Numbered from the stretch's first letter, positions 54,965 to 63,490 are shown. The stretch is 64,000 nt of DNA from Ferruginibacter lapsinanis (GCF_020783315.1 NZ_CP086063.1:3026501-3090500); one strand, 5' to 3'. Notes: generated from the letters alone by a model not told the origin. Translations and numbers: made by a program.

Positions 54965-56218
54965 ATGAAGCTTTTAATCAAGCAAGCCAAAATAGCCGAC
55001 TCTTCCTCTCCTTTTAACGGACAAACTAAAGATATTTTCATTGTTGACGGTATTATCAGTAAGATCGCTGATTCCATATCAGAGCAAGCCGATAAGACCA
55101 TACAGGCAAATGATCTTCATGTGAGTACAGGATGGATGGATGTCTTTTCTCACTTTTGCGACCCGGGATTTGAATACAGAGAAACAATAGAAACCGGTGC
55201 CGCCGCAGCAGCAGCCGGAGGTTTTACTGATGTGTTGATCTTACCAAATACCAATCCCGTGATCGGAAGTAAATCACAGGTGGAATATGTAGTGCAAAAA
55301 TCAAGAACACTGGCCGTTAATGTACATCCCATCGGAGCGATCACTAAAAATACAGAAGGTAAAGAACTTACTGAAATGTATGATATGCAACAATCGGGTG
55401 CAGTTGCTTTCAGCGATGGAAACAACAGCGTGCAGTCTCCGGGTATCTTATTAAAAGCCCTGCAATACCTTACAGCCGTGGATGGCATTATCATTCAGAT
55501 CCCGGATGATAAAACGATCAGTCCACAGGGCCTGATAAATGAAGGTGTCATCAGTACCCAACTCGGTCTTCCCGGCAAACCTGCAATTGCAGAAGAATTG
55601 ATGATAGCAAGAGATATTGAGCTGGTAAGATATACCAATGCAAAAATTCACTTTACAGGCGTATCAACACAAAAGAGCATAGAGTTGATCACTAAAGCAA
55701 AAGCCGAAGGATTAAACATTACCTGCTCCGTTACCCCCTATCATTTATTATTTAATGATGAAGACCTGACCACATATGATACCAACTTAAAAGTAAATCC
55801 ACCGATAAGAAATAAGGCCAACATGATGGCACTACGAAAAGCCTTACAGGATGGCAGCATCGATTGTATTGCATCACATCATATTCCGCAAAATAAAGAC
55901 AGTAAGATCTGCGAATTTGAGCATGCAAAAAATGGAATGATCGGATTGGAGACTTTGTACGGCGCCGTTTCGCAGATCATATCTACAGAGAAATGTGTCG
56001 AAATACTGACCATCGCTCCCAGAAAAATTTTCGGTTTACCTATCAATGCAATAAAAGAACAGGCTACTGCTAAACTCACCTTGTTCACCCCCGACACCAC
56101 ATTTACTTTCGAAGAAAATATGATCCGGTCAAAATCAAAAAACTCCGCATTTACCGGAAAACAATTAAAAGGTAAAGTGATCGGTATCGTTAATGGCAAT
56201 AACATTGTAGTAAATTAA
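54965..56218 (+). CDS. Dihydroorotase-like protein lacking metal ligands (probable non-catalytic PyrC homologue)
   Basis: A 417-residue amidohydrolase-superfamily protein starting at ATG 54965; the longer TTG reading overlaps the promoter element. It aligns throughout with class I dihydroorotases (PGFEYRETIETGAAAAAAGGFTDV, LPNTNPV, NGMIGLETLYG). However, HxH is F61-S-H63, the Asp of the SDDG motif remains (D151), the next His site is Q178 (IIIQIPDD), the following one is T231 (IHFTGVST), and TDHAPH is SHHIPQ (S304). Zinc hydrolysis is therefore unlikely. Such PyrC-like proteins can serve as structural partners of aspartate carbamoyltransferase. It starts an operon with the DUF4199-like gene 3 bp downstream. 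Confidence 0.88.
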   Translation: MKLLIKQAKIADSSSPFNGQTKDIFIVDGIISKIADSISEQADKTIQANDLHVSTGWMDVFSHFCDPGFEYRETIETGAAAAAAGGFTDVLILPNTNPVIGSKSQVEYVVQKSRTLAVNVHPIGAITKNTEGKELTEMYDMQQSGAVAFSDGNNSVQSPGILLKALQYLTAVDGIIIQIPDDKTISPQGLINEGVISTQLGLPGKPAIAEELMIARDIELVRYTNAKIHFTGVSTQKSIELITKAKAEGLNITCSVTPYHLLFNDEDLTTYDTNLKVNPPIRNKANMMALRKALQDGSIDCIASHHIPQNKDSKICEFEHAKNGMIGLETLYGAVSQIISTEKCVEILTIAPRKIFGLPINAIKEQATAKLTLFTPDTTFTFEENMIRSKSKNSAFTGKQLKGKVIGIVNGNNIVVN

Positions 56219-56221
56219 ATT

Positions 56222-56716
56222 ATGCAAAAACTACTCTCCTTAAAAAAAGGACTGATCACAGGCCTAACCATGATAGCGTTAGCTTTATTTTTTTTCTACG
56301 GATTAAAAGCTCCAGTAGAAAGCAAATATCAATACGCTATCTATACCGCATATGCGCTTGGGATAGTTTGGAGTGTCTGGTCCTTCGCTACAACAGCTGA
56401 ACCCTCTACCTCATTCAAAGAATATTTTTCAGCAGGATTTAAGACATTTATCATCGTTACCTTGCTAATGGTGATCTATACTGCCGTATTTTATAAACTC
56501 AATCCGCAAATATTAGAATTGAAGATCAGCCTCAATAATGAGTTGGCTTTAAAAGAGGGCAATCACACGCCAATGGAGATTGAAGACAATGCTAAGCAAA
56601 TGCGAAGTATATTTATACCAATGATGCTGGCAATTACTACCTTTATGTACCTGTTTTTAGGCGCATTGATCAGTGCTGTAACGGCAGGCGTAATTATACA
56701 ATTGAAAAATAAATAA
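56222..56716 (+). CDS. DUF4199-type membrane protein
   Basis: A 164-residue integral membrane protein with four predicted segments: about 14-28 (ITGLTMIALALFFFYGL), 39-55 (AIYTAYALGIVWSVWSF), 71-90 (FKTFIIVTLLMVIYTAVFY) and 134-160 (MMLAITTFMYLFLGALISAVTAGVII). The periplasmic/cytoplasmic loop KEGNHTPMEIEDNAKQMR fits the DUF4199 family common in Bacteroidota. It begins 3 bp after the dihydroorotase-like gene and ends 1 bp before the glycosyltransferase ATG, so the three form one transcript. Function unknown. Confidence 0.8.
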   Translation: MQKLLSLKKGLITGLTMIALALFFFYGLKAPVESKYQYAIYTAYALGIVWSVWSFATTAEPSTSFKEYFSAGFKTFIIVTLLMVIYTAVFYKLNPQILELKISLNNELALKEGNHTPMEIEDNAKQMRSIFIPMMLAITTFMYLFLGALISAVTAGVIIQLKNK

Positions 56717-56717
56717 A

Positions 56718-57662
56718 ATGGATCTATCAATCATTATACCGCTGTTCAATGAAGAAGAGTCGCTACCTGAGCTGGAAGCGTGGATCGAACGTGTAATGCA
56801 ACAAAATAATTATTCTTACGAAGTAATTATGATCGATGATGGCAGCACTGATAATTCATGGAAAGTGATCGAAACATTGCGTCAAAAAAACAGCAATGTT
56901 AAAGGCATAAAATTTCAACGTAACTATGGAAAAAGTGCGGCATTGAATGAAGGCTTCAAAGCTGCTCAGGGAGACGTGGTAATAACGATGGATGCAGATA
57001 TGCAGGACAGTCCGGATGAAATACCTGGGTTAAGAAGCATGATCTTAAACGATGGCTTTGATATTGTAAGTGGCTGGAAAAAGAAACGATACGATAACAC
57101 ACTTACAAAAAACATCCCTTCTAAATTATTCAATGCGGCAGCAAGAGCCAGCTCAGGAATAAAACTGCACGATTTTAATTGTGGTTTGAAAGCATATAAA
57201 AATAAAGTTGTAAAAAGTGTAGAAGTATATGGCGAAATGCATCGCTATATACCTGTATTGGCAAAATGGAGCGGCTTTAAAAAGATCGGTGAAAAAACAG
57301 TTGAACACAGAGCCAGAAAATATGGCGTTACAAAATTTGGTTTGGAAAGATTTGTAAATGGATTCCTGGACCTTTTCTCAATCATGTTTGTTGGAAAATT
57401 CGGCAAACGTCCCATGCACTTTTTTGGATTATGGGGCACACTCTCTTTTCTTTTTGGTTTAACCGTATTTACCTACCTAACCATATCCAAATTCTTCTTT
57501 GACAAAACCGGTATGACACAAAGACCACTGTTCTTTTTTGCAATACTGGCAATGATCATCGGTACACAACTTTTTTTAGCAGGTTTTTTGGGAGAACTGA
57601 TCTCTCGTAATTCTACCGAAAGAAATAACTATCTGATTGAGGATAAGTTGGGATTAGGATAG
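56718..57662 (+). CDS. Family 2 glycosyltransferase, polyprenyl-phosphate type
   Basis: A 314-residue GT2. The GT-A fold is visible in IIIPLFNEEESLPELEAWI, MIDDGSTDNSWKVIE and the DxD-type MDADMQDSPDEI. It ends in two C-terminal membrane helices (about 235-258, 272-298), as in DPM1/GtrB/ArnC-like enzymes that load a sugar onto a polyprenyl phosphate at the inner membrane. The HDFNCGLKAY segment is typical of this group. Together with the downstream heptose genes it suggests a surface-glycan or O-glycosylation role; the donor sugar is unknown. Confidence 0.9.
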   Translation: MDLSIIIPLFNEEESLPELEAWIERVMQQNNYSYEVIMIDDGSTDNSWKVIETLRQKNSNVKGIKFQRNYGKSAALNEGFKAAQGDVVITMDADMQDSPDEIPGLRSMILNDGFDIVSGWKKKRYDNTLTKNIPSKLFNAAARASSGIKLHDFNCGLKAYKNKVVKSVEVYGEMHRYIPVLAKWSGFKKIGEKTVEHRARKYGVTKFGLERFVNGFLDLFSIMFVGKFGKRPMHFFGLWGTLSFLFGLTVFTYLTISKFFFDKTGMTQRPLFFFAILAMIIGTQLFLAGFLGELISRNSTERNNYLIEDKLGLG

Positions 57663-57722
57663 AAACACGGAGAACGCTAAGGAGAACTGATTAAAACGGA
57701 TTTTTGATTTAAAATTCAAGGG

Positions 57723-58100
57723 ATGCTTTTGCATAGTGACACAACAGAGAAAATATTAAGTGGCTTTTATACCGTATATAACACTTTAGGATATGGTTTC
57801 CTGGAGAAAGTTTATGAAAATTCATTGATGCTTGAATTTGAGTTCATGCAACTTAAAGCAATACAACAAGCCACAATAAAAGTATTTTATAATGAAAAAG
57901 AGGTTGGTAATTATTTTGCAGATATCTTAGTTGACAACAAAGTAATTGTAGAAGTTAAAGCCGGCAAAGGAGAAATAAAGGAGCATGAATTACAGGTTTC
58001 AAATTATTTAAAGGCTACAAATTATGAAGTAGCATTAATACTTCATTTTGGAGAAAGACCAACTTTTAAAAGAGTTGTCTTTTCAAATGATTATAAATAA
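57723..58100 (+). CDS. GxxExxY family protein
   Basis: A 125-residue protein with the hallmark LGYGFLEKVYENSL (GxxExxY at about 23-30) and the PD-(D/E)XK-like pattern FADILVDNKVIVEVKAG and HELQVSNYLKATNYEVALILHFG, typical of this nuclease-fold family found across Bacteroidota. Biological role undetermined. It lies between two glycosyltransferase genes, with a 60-bp spacer containing ACACGGAGAACGCTAAGGAG, a likely dispersed-repeat remnant. Confidence 0.9.
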   Translation: MLLHSDTTEKILSGFYTVYNTLGYGFLEKVYENSLMLEFEFMQLKAIQQATIKVFYNEKEVGNYFADILVDNKVIVEVKAGKGEIKEHELQVSNYLKATNYEVALILHFGERPTFKRVVFSNDYK

Positions 58101-58123
58101 ATCCGTTAAATCAGTTACAACCA

Positions 58124-59275
58124 GTGTCATCAGCGATTCCATCAAATCAAAAAAAAATCATCATCATCGGCCCCGCTCACCCGTTACGAGGCGGTTTGGC
58201 ATCTTACAACGAAAGATTAGCCAAAGAATTTTCATCACAAGGGCATCAGGTAAGCATCTATACATTCTCTCTTCAATACCCCGGATTTTTATTCCCGGGC
58301 ACTACACAATTCTCCACAGAACCGGCTCCTGCGGATATTCATATAAAAGTCTGCATCAACTCTGTCAATCCGTTCAACTGGATAAGTGTTGGCAACGAAT
58401 TAAAAAAAATGCGGCCCGATATTATTATAGTCCGCTACTGGCTGCCCTTTATGGGGCCGTGCCTTGGTACAATTTTAAGAAAGGTCAAAAAAAACAAACA
58501 CACCAAAATAGTTTGTATTGCAGACAATATTATCCCTCATGAGAAGAGGATCGGCGACGAAGCATTCACAAAATATTTTGTAAAACCCATCGATGCATTC
58601 ATCACCATGAGTGAAAAAGTATTGAAAGACCTTCAGCTGTTTGCACCAACAAAACCTGCAAAATTTGTAGCACATCCGTTGTATGATAATTTCGGAGAAA
58701 AAATAAGTAAAGCCGATGCCAGGAAACATTTAGCCATTGGCAATGAACAAAAGATCATCCTGTTTTTTGGGTTCATCAGAAAATATAAAGGATTGGATAT
58801 TCTATTGGACGCTGTTGCCAAATTGCAAATGGCCGATTGCAAATTGCTTATTGCCGGTGAATTTTACGAAGACAGAAAAACATACGATGAACAAATAGAA
58901 AGATTAGGTATTAAAGGTGACCTCATTCTGCGAACAGATTTTATTCCAGACAGCGAAGTGAAATATTATTTATGTGCAGCAGATGTTGTTGTACAACCCT
59001 ATCGCAACGCCACACAAAGCGGCGTAACTCCCCTGGCCTATCATTTTGAAAAACCAATGATCGTTACCAATGTAGGCGGCTTGCCATCATTGGTGCCAGA
59101 TGATAAAGTTGGATTGATAGCAGAGCCCAACGCAGAAAGCATTGCCGAAAAAATAAAAGAATATTTTGATAAAGGAGAAGCACATTTCTTACCACATCTG
59201 GTAGAAGAAAAGAAAAAGTATAGTTGGGCTAAAATGTCGGGATCTATTATCGAAATCGCCGCTATAAATAGCTAA
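58124..59275 (+). CDS. GT4-type (GT-B fold) glycosyltransferase
   Basis: A 383-residue GT-B enzyme. The N-terminal IIIIGPAHPLRGGLASYNERLAKEF is the acceptor-side loop. The C-terminal nucleotide-sugar side has LFFGFIRKYKGLDILLDAV, LLIAGEFY and CAADVVVQPYRNATQSGVTPLAYHFEKPMIVTNVGGLPSLV, including the E-like/GG donor region. The only upstream in-frame start after the stop at 58094 is GTG 58124, so it uses GTG. It sits 23 bp after the GxxExxY gene and 24 bp before the heptose-kinase gene. Likely involved in cell-surface glycan assembly. Confidence 0.9.
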   Translation: MSSAIPSNQKKIIIIGPAHPLRGGLASYNERLAKEFSSQGHQVSIYTFSLQYPGFLFPGTTQFSTEPAPADIHIKVCINSVNPFNWISVGNELKKMRPDIIIVRYWLPFMGPCLGTILRKVKKNKHTKIVCIADNIIPHEKRIGDEAFTKYFVKPIDAFITMSEKVLKDLQLFAPTKPAKFVAHPLYDNFGEKISKADARKHLAIGNEQKIILFFGFIRKYKGLDILLDAVAKLQMADCKLLIAGEFYEDRKTYDEQIERLGIKGDLILRTDFIPDSEVKYYLCAADVVVQPYRNATQSGVTPLAYHFEKPMIVTNVGGLPSLVPDDKVGLIAEPNAESIAEKIKEYFDKGEAHFLPHLVEEKKKYSWAKMSGSIIEIAAINS

Positions 59276-59299
59276 TTTTACATTCACCTAATTTTAAGT

Positions 59300-60322
59300 A
59301 TGATATACAGAAGCAAAGCTCCACTTCGTATTGGTTTGGCCGGCGGCGGTACAGATGTAAGTCCGTATAGCGATGAATTCGGCGGAGCCATATTAAATGC
59401 CACCGTATCGTTATTTGCCTATGCCAGTATTGAACCGATCGCAGAAAATAAAATAATTATTGAAGCGCTTGATAGAAAGGAAAGGGAAGAATATGACTTT
59501 ACCAACTCGTTGCCAATAACAGGAACGCTCGATCTGGCAAAAGGAATTTATAACCGTGTACAAAAAAATTACGGACTGATCCATTCCGGATTTAAACTAT
59601 CCACTTTTGTGGATGCACCTGCCGGCTCAGGCTTAGGCACTTCCTCTACCCTTGTGGTGGCTATATTGGGGGCATTTGTTGAAATGCTGAAACTACCGTT
59701 AGGAGATTATGATATTGCACACCTGGCTTTTCAGATTGAAAGAGAAGACCTGCAATTGGCCGGTGGTAAGCAAGATCAATATGCTGCTACTTTCGGCGGT
59801 GTCAATTTTATGGAATTTTACGGCAACGATAAAGTGATCGTAAATCCATTACGGGTGAGACCGGAATATTTGCATGAATTGGAAAACAACCTGGTGTTAT
59901 ATTTTACTGCTACCTCAAGAGAAAGTGCCATGATCATTAAAGAGCAGGTAAAAAATGTAAACGACAAAAATGAAAAGAGCATTGAAGCCATGCATCAATT
60001 AAAAGAGCAGGCTAAAATGATGAAGGAATCTTTGTTGAGAGGAAAGCTGGATCAATTTGGAGAGATACTGGATTTCGGCTTCCAACAAAAAAGACAAATG
60101 GCAGCCAATATCAGCAATAATACCATCGAAGAAATATATACTGCCGCTAAAGCCGCCGGTGCAACAGGTGGCAAGATCAGCGGTGCAGGTGGTGGCGGAT
60201 TTATGATCTTTTACTGCCCTAATAATACCCGTTATGCTGTTATAGAAAGATTGAATAATTTTGGGGGAATGGTGAAAAATTATTCATTTACAAAATACGG
60301 CTTAACTACTTGGACTGTATAA
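59300..60322 (+). CDS. hddA: GHMP-family sugar kinase, D-glycero-alpha-D-manno-heptose 7-phosphate kinase-like
   Basis: A 340-residue GHMP kinase. The N-terminal SKAPLRIGLAGGGTDVSPY, the ATP loop PAGSGLGTSSTLVV and the C-terminal GGKISGAGGGGFMIFYC are the three GHMP motifs. The GGGTDVSPY start is characteristic of the HddA/heptose-kinase branch. It would make D-glycero-alpha-D-manno-heptose 1,7-bisphosphate. The downstream isomerase, nucleotidyltransferase and phosphatase complete the GDP-heptose-type route. Related fucose/galactose-type kinases cannot be excluded without an alignment. Confidence 0.88.
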   Translation: MIYRSKAPLRIGLAGGGTDVSPYSDEFGGAILNATVSLFAYASIEPIAENKIIIEALDRKEREEYDFTNSLPITGTLDLAKGIYNRVQKNYGLIHSGFKLSTFVDAPAGSGLGTSSTLVVAILGAFVEMLKLPLGDYDIAHLAFQIEREDLQLAGGKQDQYAATFGGVNFMEFYGNDKVIVNPLRVRPEYLHELENNLVLYFTATSRESAMIIKEQVKNVNDKNEKSIEAMHQLKEQAKMMKESLLRGKLDQFGEILDFGFQQKRQMAANISNNTIEEIYTAAKAAGATGGKISGAGGGGFMIFYCPNNTRYAVIERLNNFGGMVKNYSFTKYGLTTWTV

Positions 60323-60375
60323 AAATACATTACATTTACTCTCTTAAATATTTTAATCACCCATAATAAACTTCA

Positions 60376-61362
60376 ATGAAATTTTTCTTTTACCTTTTTT
60401 CCATTTTAATGTTACTTAACTATAATAGTTTTTCTCAAAATGTTGGGATTGGTACCAATACTCCAAATACATCGGCTTTATTGGATATTAGTGCTGCAGA
60501 CAAGGGCTTTTTGCCTCCCCGAGTTGCATTGCAGGCAACCGACAACCCTTCTCCTATTACTACACCGGCCACAGGATTATTGGTTTACAATACAGCAATT
60601 GCAGGAGTACCTCCTTACAATGTCTTGCCTGGTTATTATTACTGGAACGGAGCAATTTGGTATCCAATAACAGGAAAAGGAAATGCATATGGTGATATGC
60701 AATATTGGGATGGTACAAAATGGACAATCATTCCTATCGGAAATGAAGGAGAAAATTTAATAGTTTGTAATGGGAAACCTTCGTGGGGTAGCTGTATAAA
60801 AACGCTGACATTAGCTCCCCAAAATAATCCCAATGAAGTCTACATTAATTCTTACAGTCCGAATTCTTCTACTAGCGGTATTAGTCAATTAACAATTGCT
60901 GCCTGGACAGCCGGTGGAGTTTATTACTGGAGAGCTTTCCTGAAATTTGATATGAGTTCCATTCCGGCCAATGCTATAATTCAAAGTGCAAAATTATCCT
61001 TATACTCTACTACAAACCCAACTCAGGGAAATGGAGTTGATGCTCAATTTGGTGGAAGCAATGCATGTTACATACAAAGAGTTACCTCTAACTGGGCTAC
61101 CAATACAATAACGTGGAATAATCAGCCAACTACCACTAGTAGTAATCAGGTAACAATTCCTCAATCTACTTCATCATTTCAAGATAATATTGATATGGAT
61201 GTAACCGACTTAGTAAAAGATATTGTCACCTCAAATAATAATTACGGATTTGGAATAAAGCTACAAAGTGAAGTAATTTATAATGCCCGACAATATGCTT
61301 CCAGTTTTAATGCAACAGCAGAAAGACACCCAAAATTGGTTATAGTGTATACTTTACCGTAA
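60376..61362 (+). CDS. Secreted DNRLRE-domain protein
   Basis: A 328-residue exported protein (signal peptide about 1-20, NSFSQN). The N-terminal GIGTNTPNTSALLDISAADKGFLPPRV and ATGLLVYNT patterns are common at the start of Bacteroidota surface proteins resembling tail-fibre stalks. Residues about 150-328 form a DNRLRE domain (FLKFDMSSIPANAIIQSAKL, VTSNWATNTITWNNQP, MDVTDLVKDIVTSNNNYGFGIKL). It interrupts the heptose gene cluster. It has no visible C-terminal T9SS sorting domain. It could be a surface protein decorated by the glycan made here (inference). Confidence 0.82.
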   Translation: MKFFFYLFSILMLLNYNSFSQNVGIGTNTPNTSALLDISAADKGFLPPRVALQATDNPSPITTPATGLLVYNTAIAGVPPYNVLPGYYYWNGAIWYPITGKGNAYGDMQYWDGTKWTIIPIGNEGENLIVCNGKPSWGSCIKTLTLAPQNNPNEVYINSYSPNSSTSGISQLTIAAWTAGGVYYWRAFLKFDMSSIPANAIIQSAKLSLYSTTNPTQGNGVDAQFGGSNACYIQRVTSNWATNTITWNNQPTTTSSNQVTIPQSTSSFQDNIDMDVTDLVKDIVTSNNNYGFGIKLQSEVIYNARQYASSFNATAERHPKLVIVYTLP

Positions 61363-61395
61363 CTATTTATTAAAATTTATTTGTACTATCTATCA

Positions 61396-61983
61396 ATGCA
61401 GAAAATAAAAGATATCATTCAATCATCTATCTCTGTAAAACAACAGATTTTACAGAACGATACGCTACTAAAAACTGTACAAGATTGCGTAACCGCAATT
61501 GTTGCAGCATTTAAAAACGGCAACAAAGTATTGTTTTGTGGCAATGGAGGCAGTGCCGCTGATGCTCAACATCTAGCGGCCGAATTCAGCGGACGCTTTT
61601 ATACAGACAGAGATGCATTACCTGCAGAAGCATTGCATTGCAACACCTCTTACATCACTGCCGTAGCCAACGATTACAGCTATGATGTTATTTACAGCAG
61701 ATTGGTAAAAGGCATCGGCAATAAAGGGGATGTATTAGTAGGGTTATCTACATCAGGCAATTCAAAAAATATCATCAATGCTTTTGATGTGGCTAAAGAA
61801 AAAGGAATGATCACGATCGGATTCACGGGTGATACAGGAGGAAAAATGAAAACCATATCAGATCTTTTATTGAACGTACCATCTAACGATACACCACGTA
61901 TCCAGGAAAGCCATATTATGCTGGGGCATATTATTTGTGAACTGGTAGAAGAGCAAGTATTTTCTACCCCCTCCGCTCCCTAA
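61396..61983 (+). CDS. gmhA: Phosphoheptose isomerase (SIS domain)
   Basis: A 195-residue SIS-domain protein from ATG 61396; a TTG at 61381 is a weaker alternative. VLFCGNGGSAADAQHLAAEFSGRFY is the GmhA sugar-phosphate site. Catalytic Glu/His positions lie in AAEFSGR and QESHIMLGHIICELVEE. It converts sedoheptulose 7-phosphate to D-glycero-D-manno-heptose 7-phosphate. The last seven residues, FSTPSAP, come from a GC-rich repeat (61966-61992) that supplies the stop codon, so the native C-terminus has been altered. Confidence 0.93.
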   Translation: MQKIKDIIQSSISVKQQILQNDTLLKTVQDCVTAIVAAFKNGNKVLFCGNGGSAADAQHLAAEFSGRFYTDRDALPAEALHCNTSYITAVANDYSYDVIYSRLVKGIGNKGDVLVGLSTSGNSKNIINAFDVAKEKGMITIGFTGDTGGKMKTISDLLLNVPSNDTPRIQESHIMLGHIICELVEEQVFSTPSAP

Positions 61984-61992
61984 AGGGCGAAC
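61966..61992. repeat. GC-rich 27-bp repeat, left copy, ending gmhA
   Basis: ACCCCCTCCGCTCCCTAAAG plus GGCGAAC, containing CCCTAAAGGG and the gmhA stop codon. It matches the reverse complement of 62096-62122 at 24 of 27 positions. Its C/G-rich composition contrasts with the AT-rich surroundings. Confidence 0.85.
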
Positions 61993-62065
61993 TTAGCAGC
62001 TCACTAACTTGTTGCAACTTTAATAATTTCGAATAAGAAAATTGCACTCATATAAATTTTAGACA

Positions 62066-62812
62066 ATGATTCACCCCAAAGTATTTTACGCTCATGTTCC
62101 CCATTTAGGGGGCGGAGGGGGTGGCTATGAAGCGATCATCCTTGCCGGTGGGTTGGGTACAAGGTTAAGATCTGTTGTTGCTGATCTGCCAAAATGCATG
62201 GCTCCTGTTGCAGGCAAACCTTTTCTTCATTATGTAATTACCTATCTGCAAAAGCAAGGAGTAGAAAAATTCATTTTCTCGGTAGGCTATATGTATGAAG
62301 CGATAGAACAATATCTTTCAAAAAAATCGCCTGCTATCCATTATCAATTATCAATTGAAACTGAGCCTTTAGGCACAGGTGGCGCCATAAAATTAGCCTG
62401 CGGGAAAGCAACAGAGAAAAATGTATTGGTATTGAATGGAGATACGCTTTTTTCTGTCAACATCAATAAATTAATGGAGCAGCATCTCCATCATCATGCC
62501 GAATGTACATTGAGTTTAAAACCAATGAAAGATTTTGACCGATATGGCGTGGTAGAGTTACATCACGATCTAAGCATTGCATCTTTTAAAGAAAAACAAT
62601 TTTACCATAAAGGATTGATCAACGGTGGCGTATATGCATTGAACGTATCAAAATTTACGCATGAAGATCTTCCCGAAAAATTCTCTTTTGAAAAAGATTA
62701 TTTAGAAAGATATTTTGCCGAACGTGAAATGTATGGCTCCATACACGATGAATATTTTATCGATATCGGCATTCCCGAAGATTTTGCAAGAGCGCAAACT
62801 GAATTGAAATAA
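62066..62812 (+). CDS. hddC: Heptose-1-phosphate nucleotidyltransferase-like protein
   Basis: A 248-residue NTP-transferase. The nucleotide-binding motif EAIILAGGLGTRLRSVVADLPKCMAPVAGKP begins at about residue 22, followed by VLVLNGDTLFSVNI and EYFIDIGIPEDFARAQ. In this cluster it most likely makes GDP-D-glycero-alpha-D-manno-heptose, but the nucleotide is not certain. The family normally starts right at YEAIIL. Here about 20 extra residues precede it, including a Gly6 stretch encoded by the 62096-62122 repeat, and no in-frame start lies closer than ATG 62066. Confidence 0.88.
   Translation: MIHPKVFYAHVPHLGGGGGGYEAIILAGGLGTRLRSVVADLPKCMAPVAGKPFLHYVITYLQKQGVEKFIFSVGYMYEAIEQYLSKKSPAIHYQLSIETEPLGTGGAIKLACGKATEKNVLVLNGDTLFSVNINKLMEQHLHHHAECTLSLKPMKDFDRYGVVELHHDLSIASFKEKQFYHKGLINGGVYALNVSKFTHEDLPEKFSFEKDYLERYFAEREMYGSIHDEYFIDIGIPEDFARAQTELK
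62096..62122. repeat. GC-rich 27-bp repeat, right copy, at the hddC 5' end
   Basis: Inverted copy of 61966-61992 (24/27 identity). It reads GTTCCCCATTTAGGGGGCGG then AGGGGGT and encodes part of VPHLGGGGGG ahead of the conserved nucleotidyltransferase fold. Confidence 0.85.
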
Positions 62813-62818
62813 TTTTGT

Positions 62819-62937
62819 GATGTACGATTTAAGATTTGGGATTTACGATTTTCCTCAATTTAATTATTCTATCAATTAATTGAACAAACTAACAAGCAGT
62901 GTGAAATCGTAAATCGTACATCTAAAATCGTAAATTG
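62819..62937. repeat. Inverted ACGATTTACGATTT-type intergenic repeat
   Basis: The hddC-gmhB spacer is almost wholly an imperfect inverted repeat: GATGTACGATTTAAGATTTG then GGATTTACGATTTT on the left (62819-62852) and AAATCGTAAATCGTACATC then AAAATCGTAAATTG on the right (62904-62937). It could fold into a long hairpin in the transcript. Confidence 0.75.
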
Positions 62938-62941
62938 CATT

Positions 62942-63490
62942 ATGTTAGACCTCACAAAAATAGACAACACCTGGACCCTTTTCCTCGACAGAGACGGTGT
63001 GATCAATCACGAAAAACATTTGGACTATATCCACTCATGGGATGAATTTGTTTTTTATGATGGCGTAAAAGAAGCCATCAGCATCTTTAATAAAAAATTC
63101 AAATACATATTCATTGTAACCAATCAAAAAGGTGTGGGCAAAGGATTGACCAAACCCGAAGACCTGGCTACCATTCACCTTAACATGACAGACGAGATTG
63201 TAAAGGCCGGCGGAAGAATTGATAAGATATACCATTGCATCGATCTGGAAGAAAGCAGCCCAAATCGCAAACCAAATCCGGGCATGGGCCTGCAGGCAAA
63301 AAAGGATTTTCCCGATGTTGACCTGGGTAAAGCCCTCATGGTAGGCAATACCATCAGTGATATGGAATTTGGCAGAAACCTTGGCATAAAAACAGTGTTT
63401 CTTCCCACCACCCGGCCCGAGGTAAACCTAAGCGATTTCAGAATAGATGCTACGTACAAATCATTGATACAATTCGCAAAAGCATTATAG
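62942..63490 (+). CDS. gmhB: HAD phosphatase, D-glycero-D-manno-heptose 1,7-bisphosphate phosphatase-like
   Basis: A 182-residue HAD hydrolase. The nucleophile motif is LFLDRDGVINHEKHL (DxD at about 17-19), motif II is IVTNQKG and motif IV is MVGNTISDMEFGRN. The GmhB signature RKPNPGM is present, but the zinc-binding Cys cluster of many GmhB proteins is reduced to one Cys (YHCIDLEESSPN). It should remove the 7-phosphate (or 1-phosphate, depending on subtype) of heptose bisphosphate, completing the set with HddA, GmhA and HddC. Confidence 0.87.
   Translation: MLDLTKIDNTWTLFLDRDGVINHEKHLDYIHSWDEFVFYDGVKEAISIFNKKFKYIFIVTNQKGVGKGLTKPEDLATIHLNMTDEIVKAGGRIDKIYHCIDLEESSPNRKPNPGMGLQAKKDFPDVDLGKALMVGNTISDMEFGRNLGIKTVFLPTTRPEVNLSDFRIDATYKSLIQFAKAL

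Noticed and set aside
58048-58542. 164-codon frame overlapping the GxxExxY and glycosyltransferase genes
   Set aside because: It overlaps two well-supported genes in another frame and its translation is low-complexity basic sequence.
61485-61502. TTGCGTAACCGCAA near-palindrome resembling the shared operator
   Set aside because: It is inside the gmhA coding sequence and lacks the AACGTTTGCG core and A-tract.
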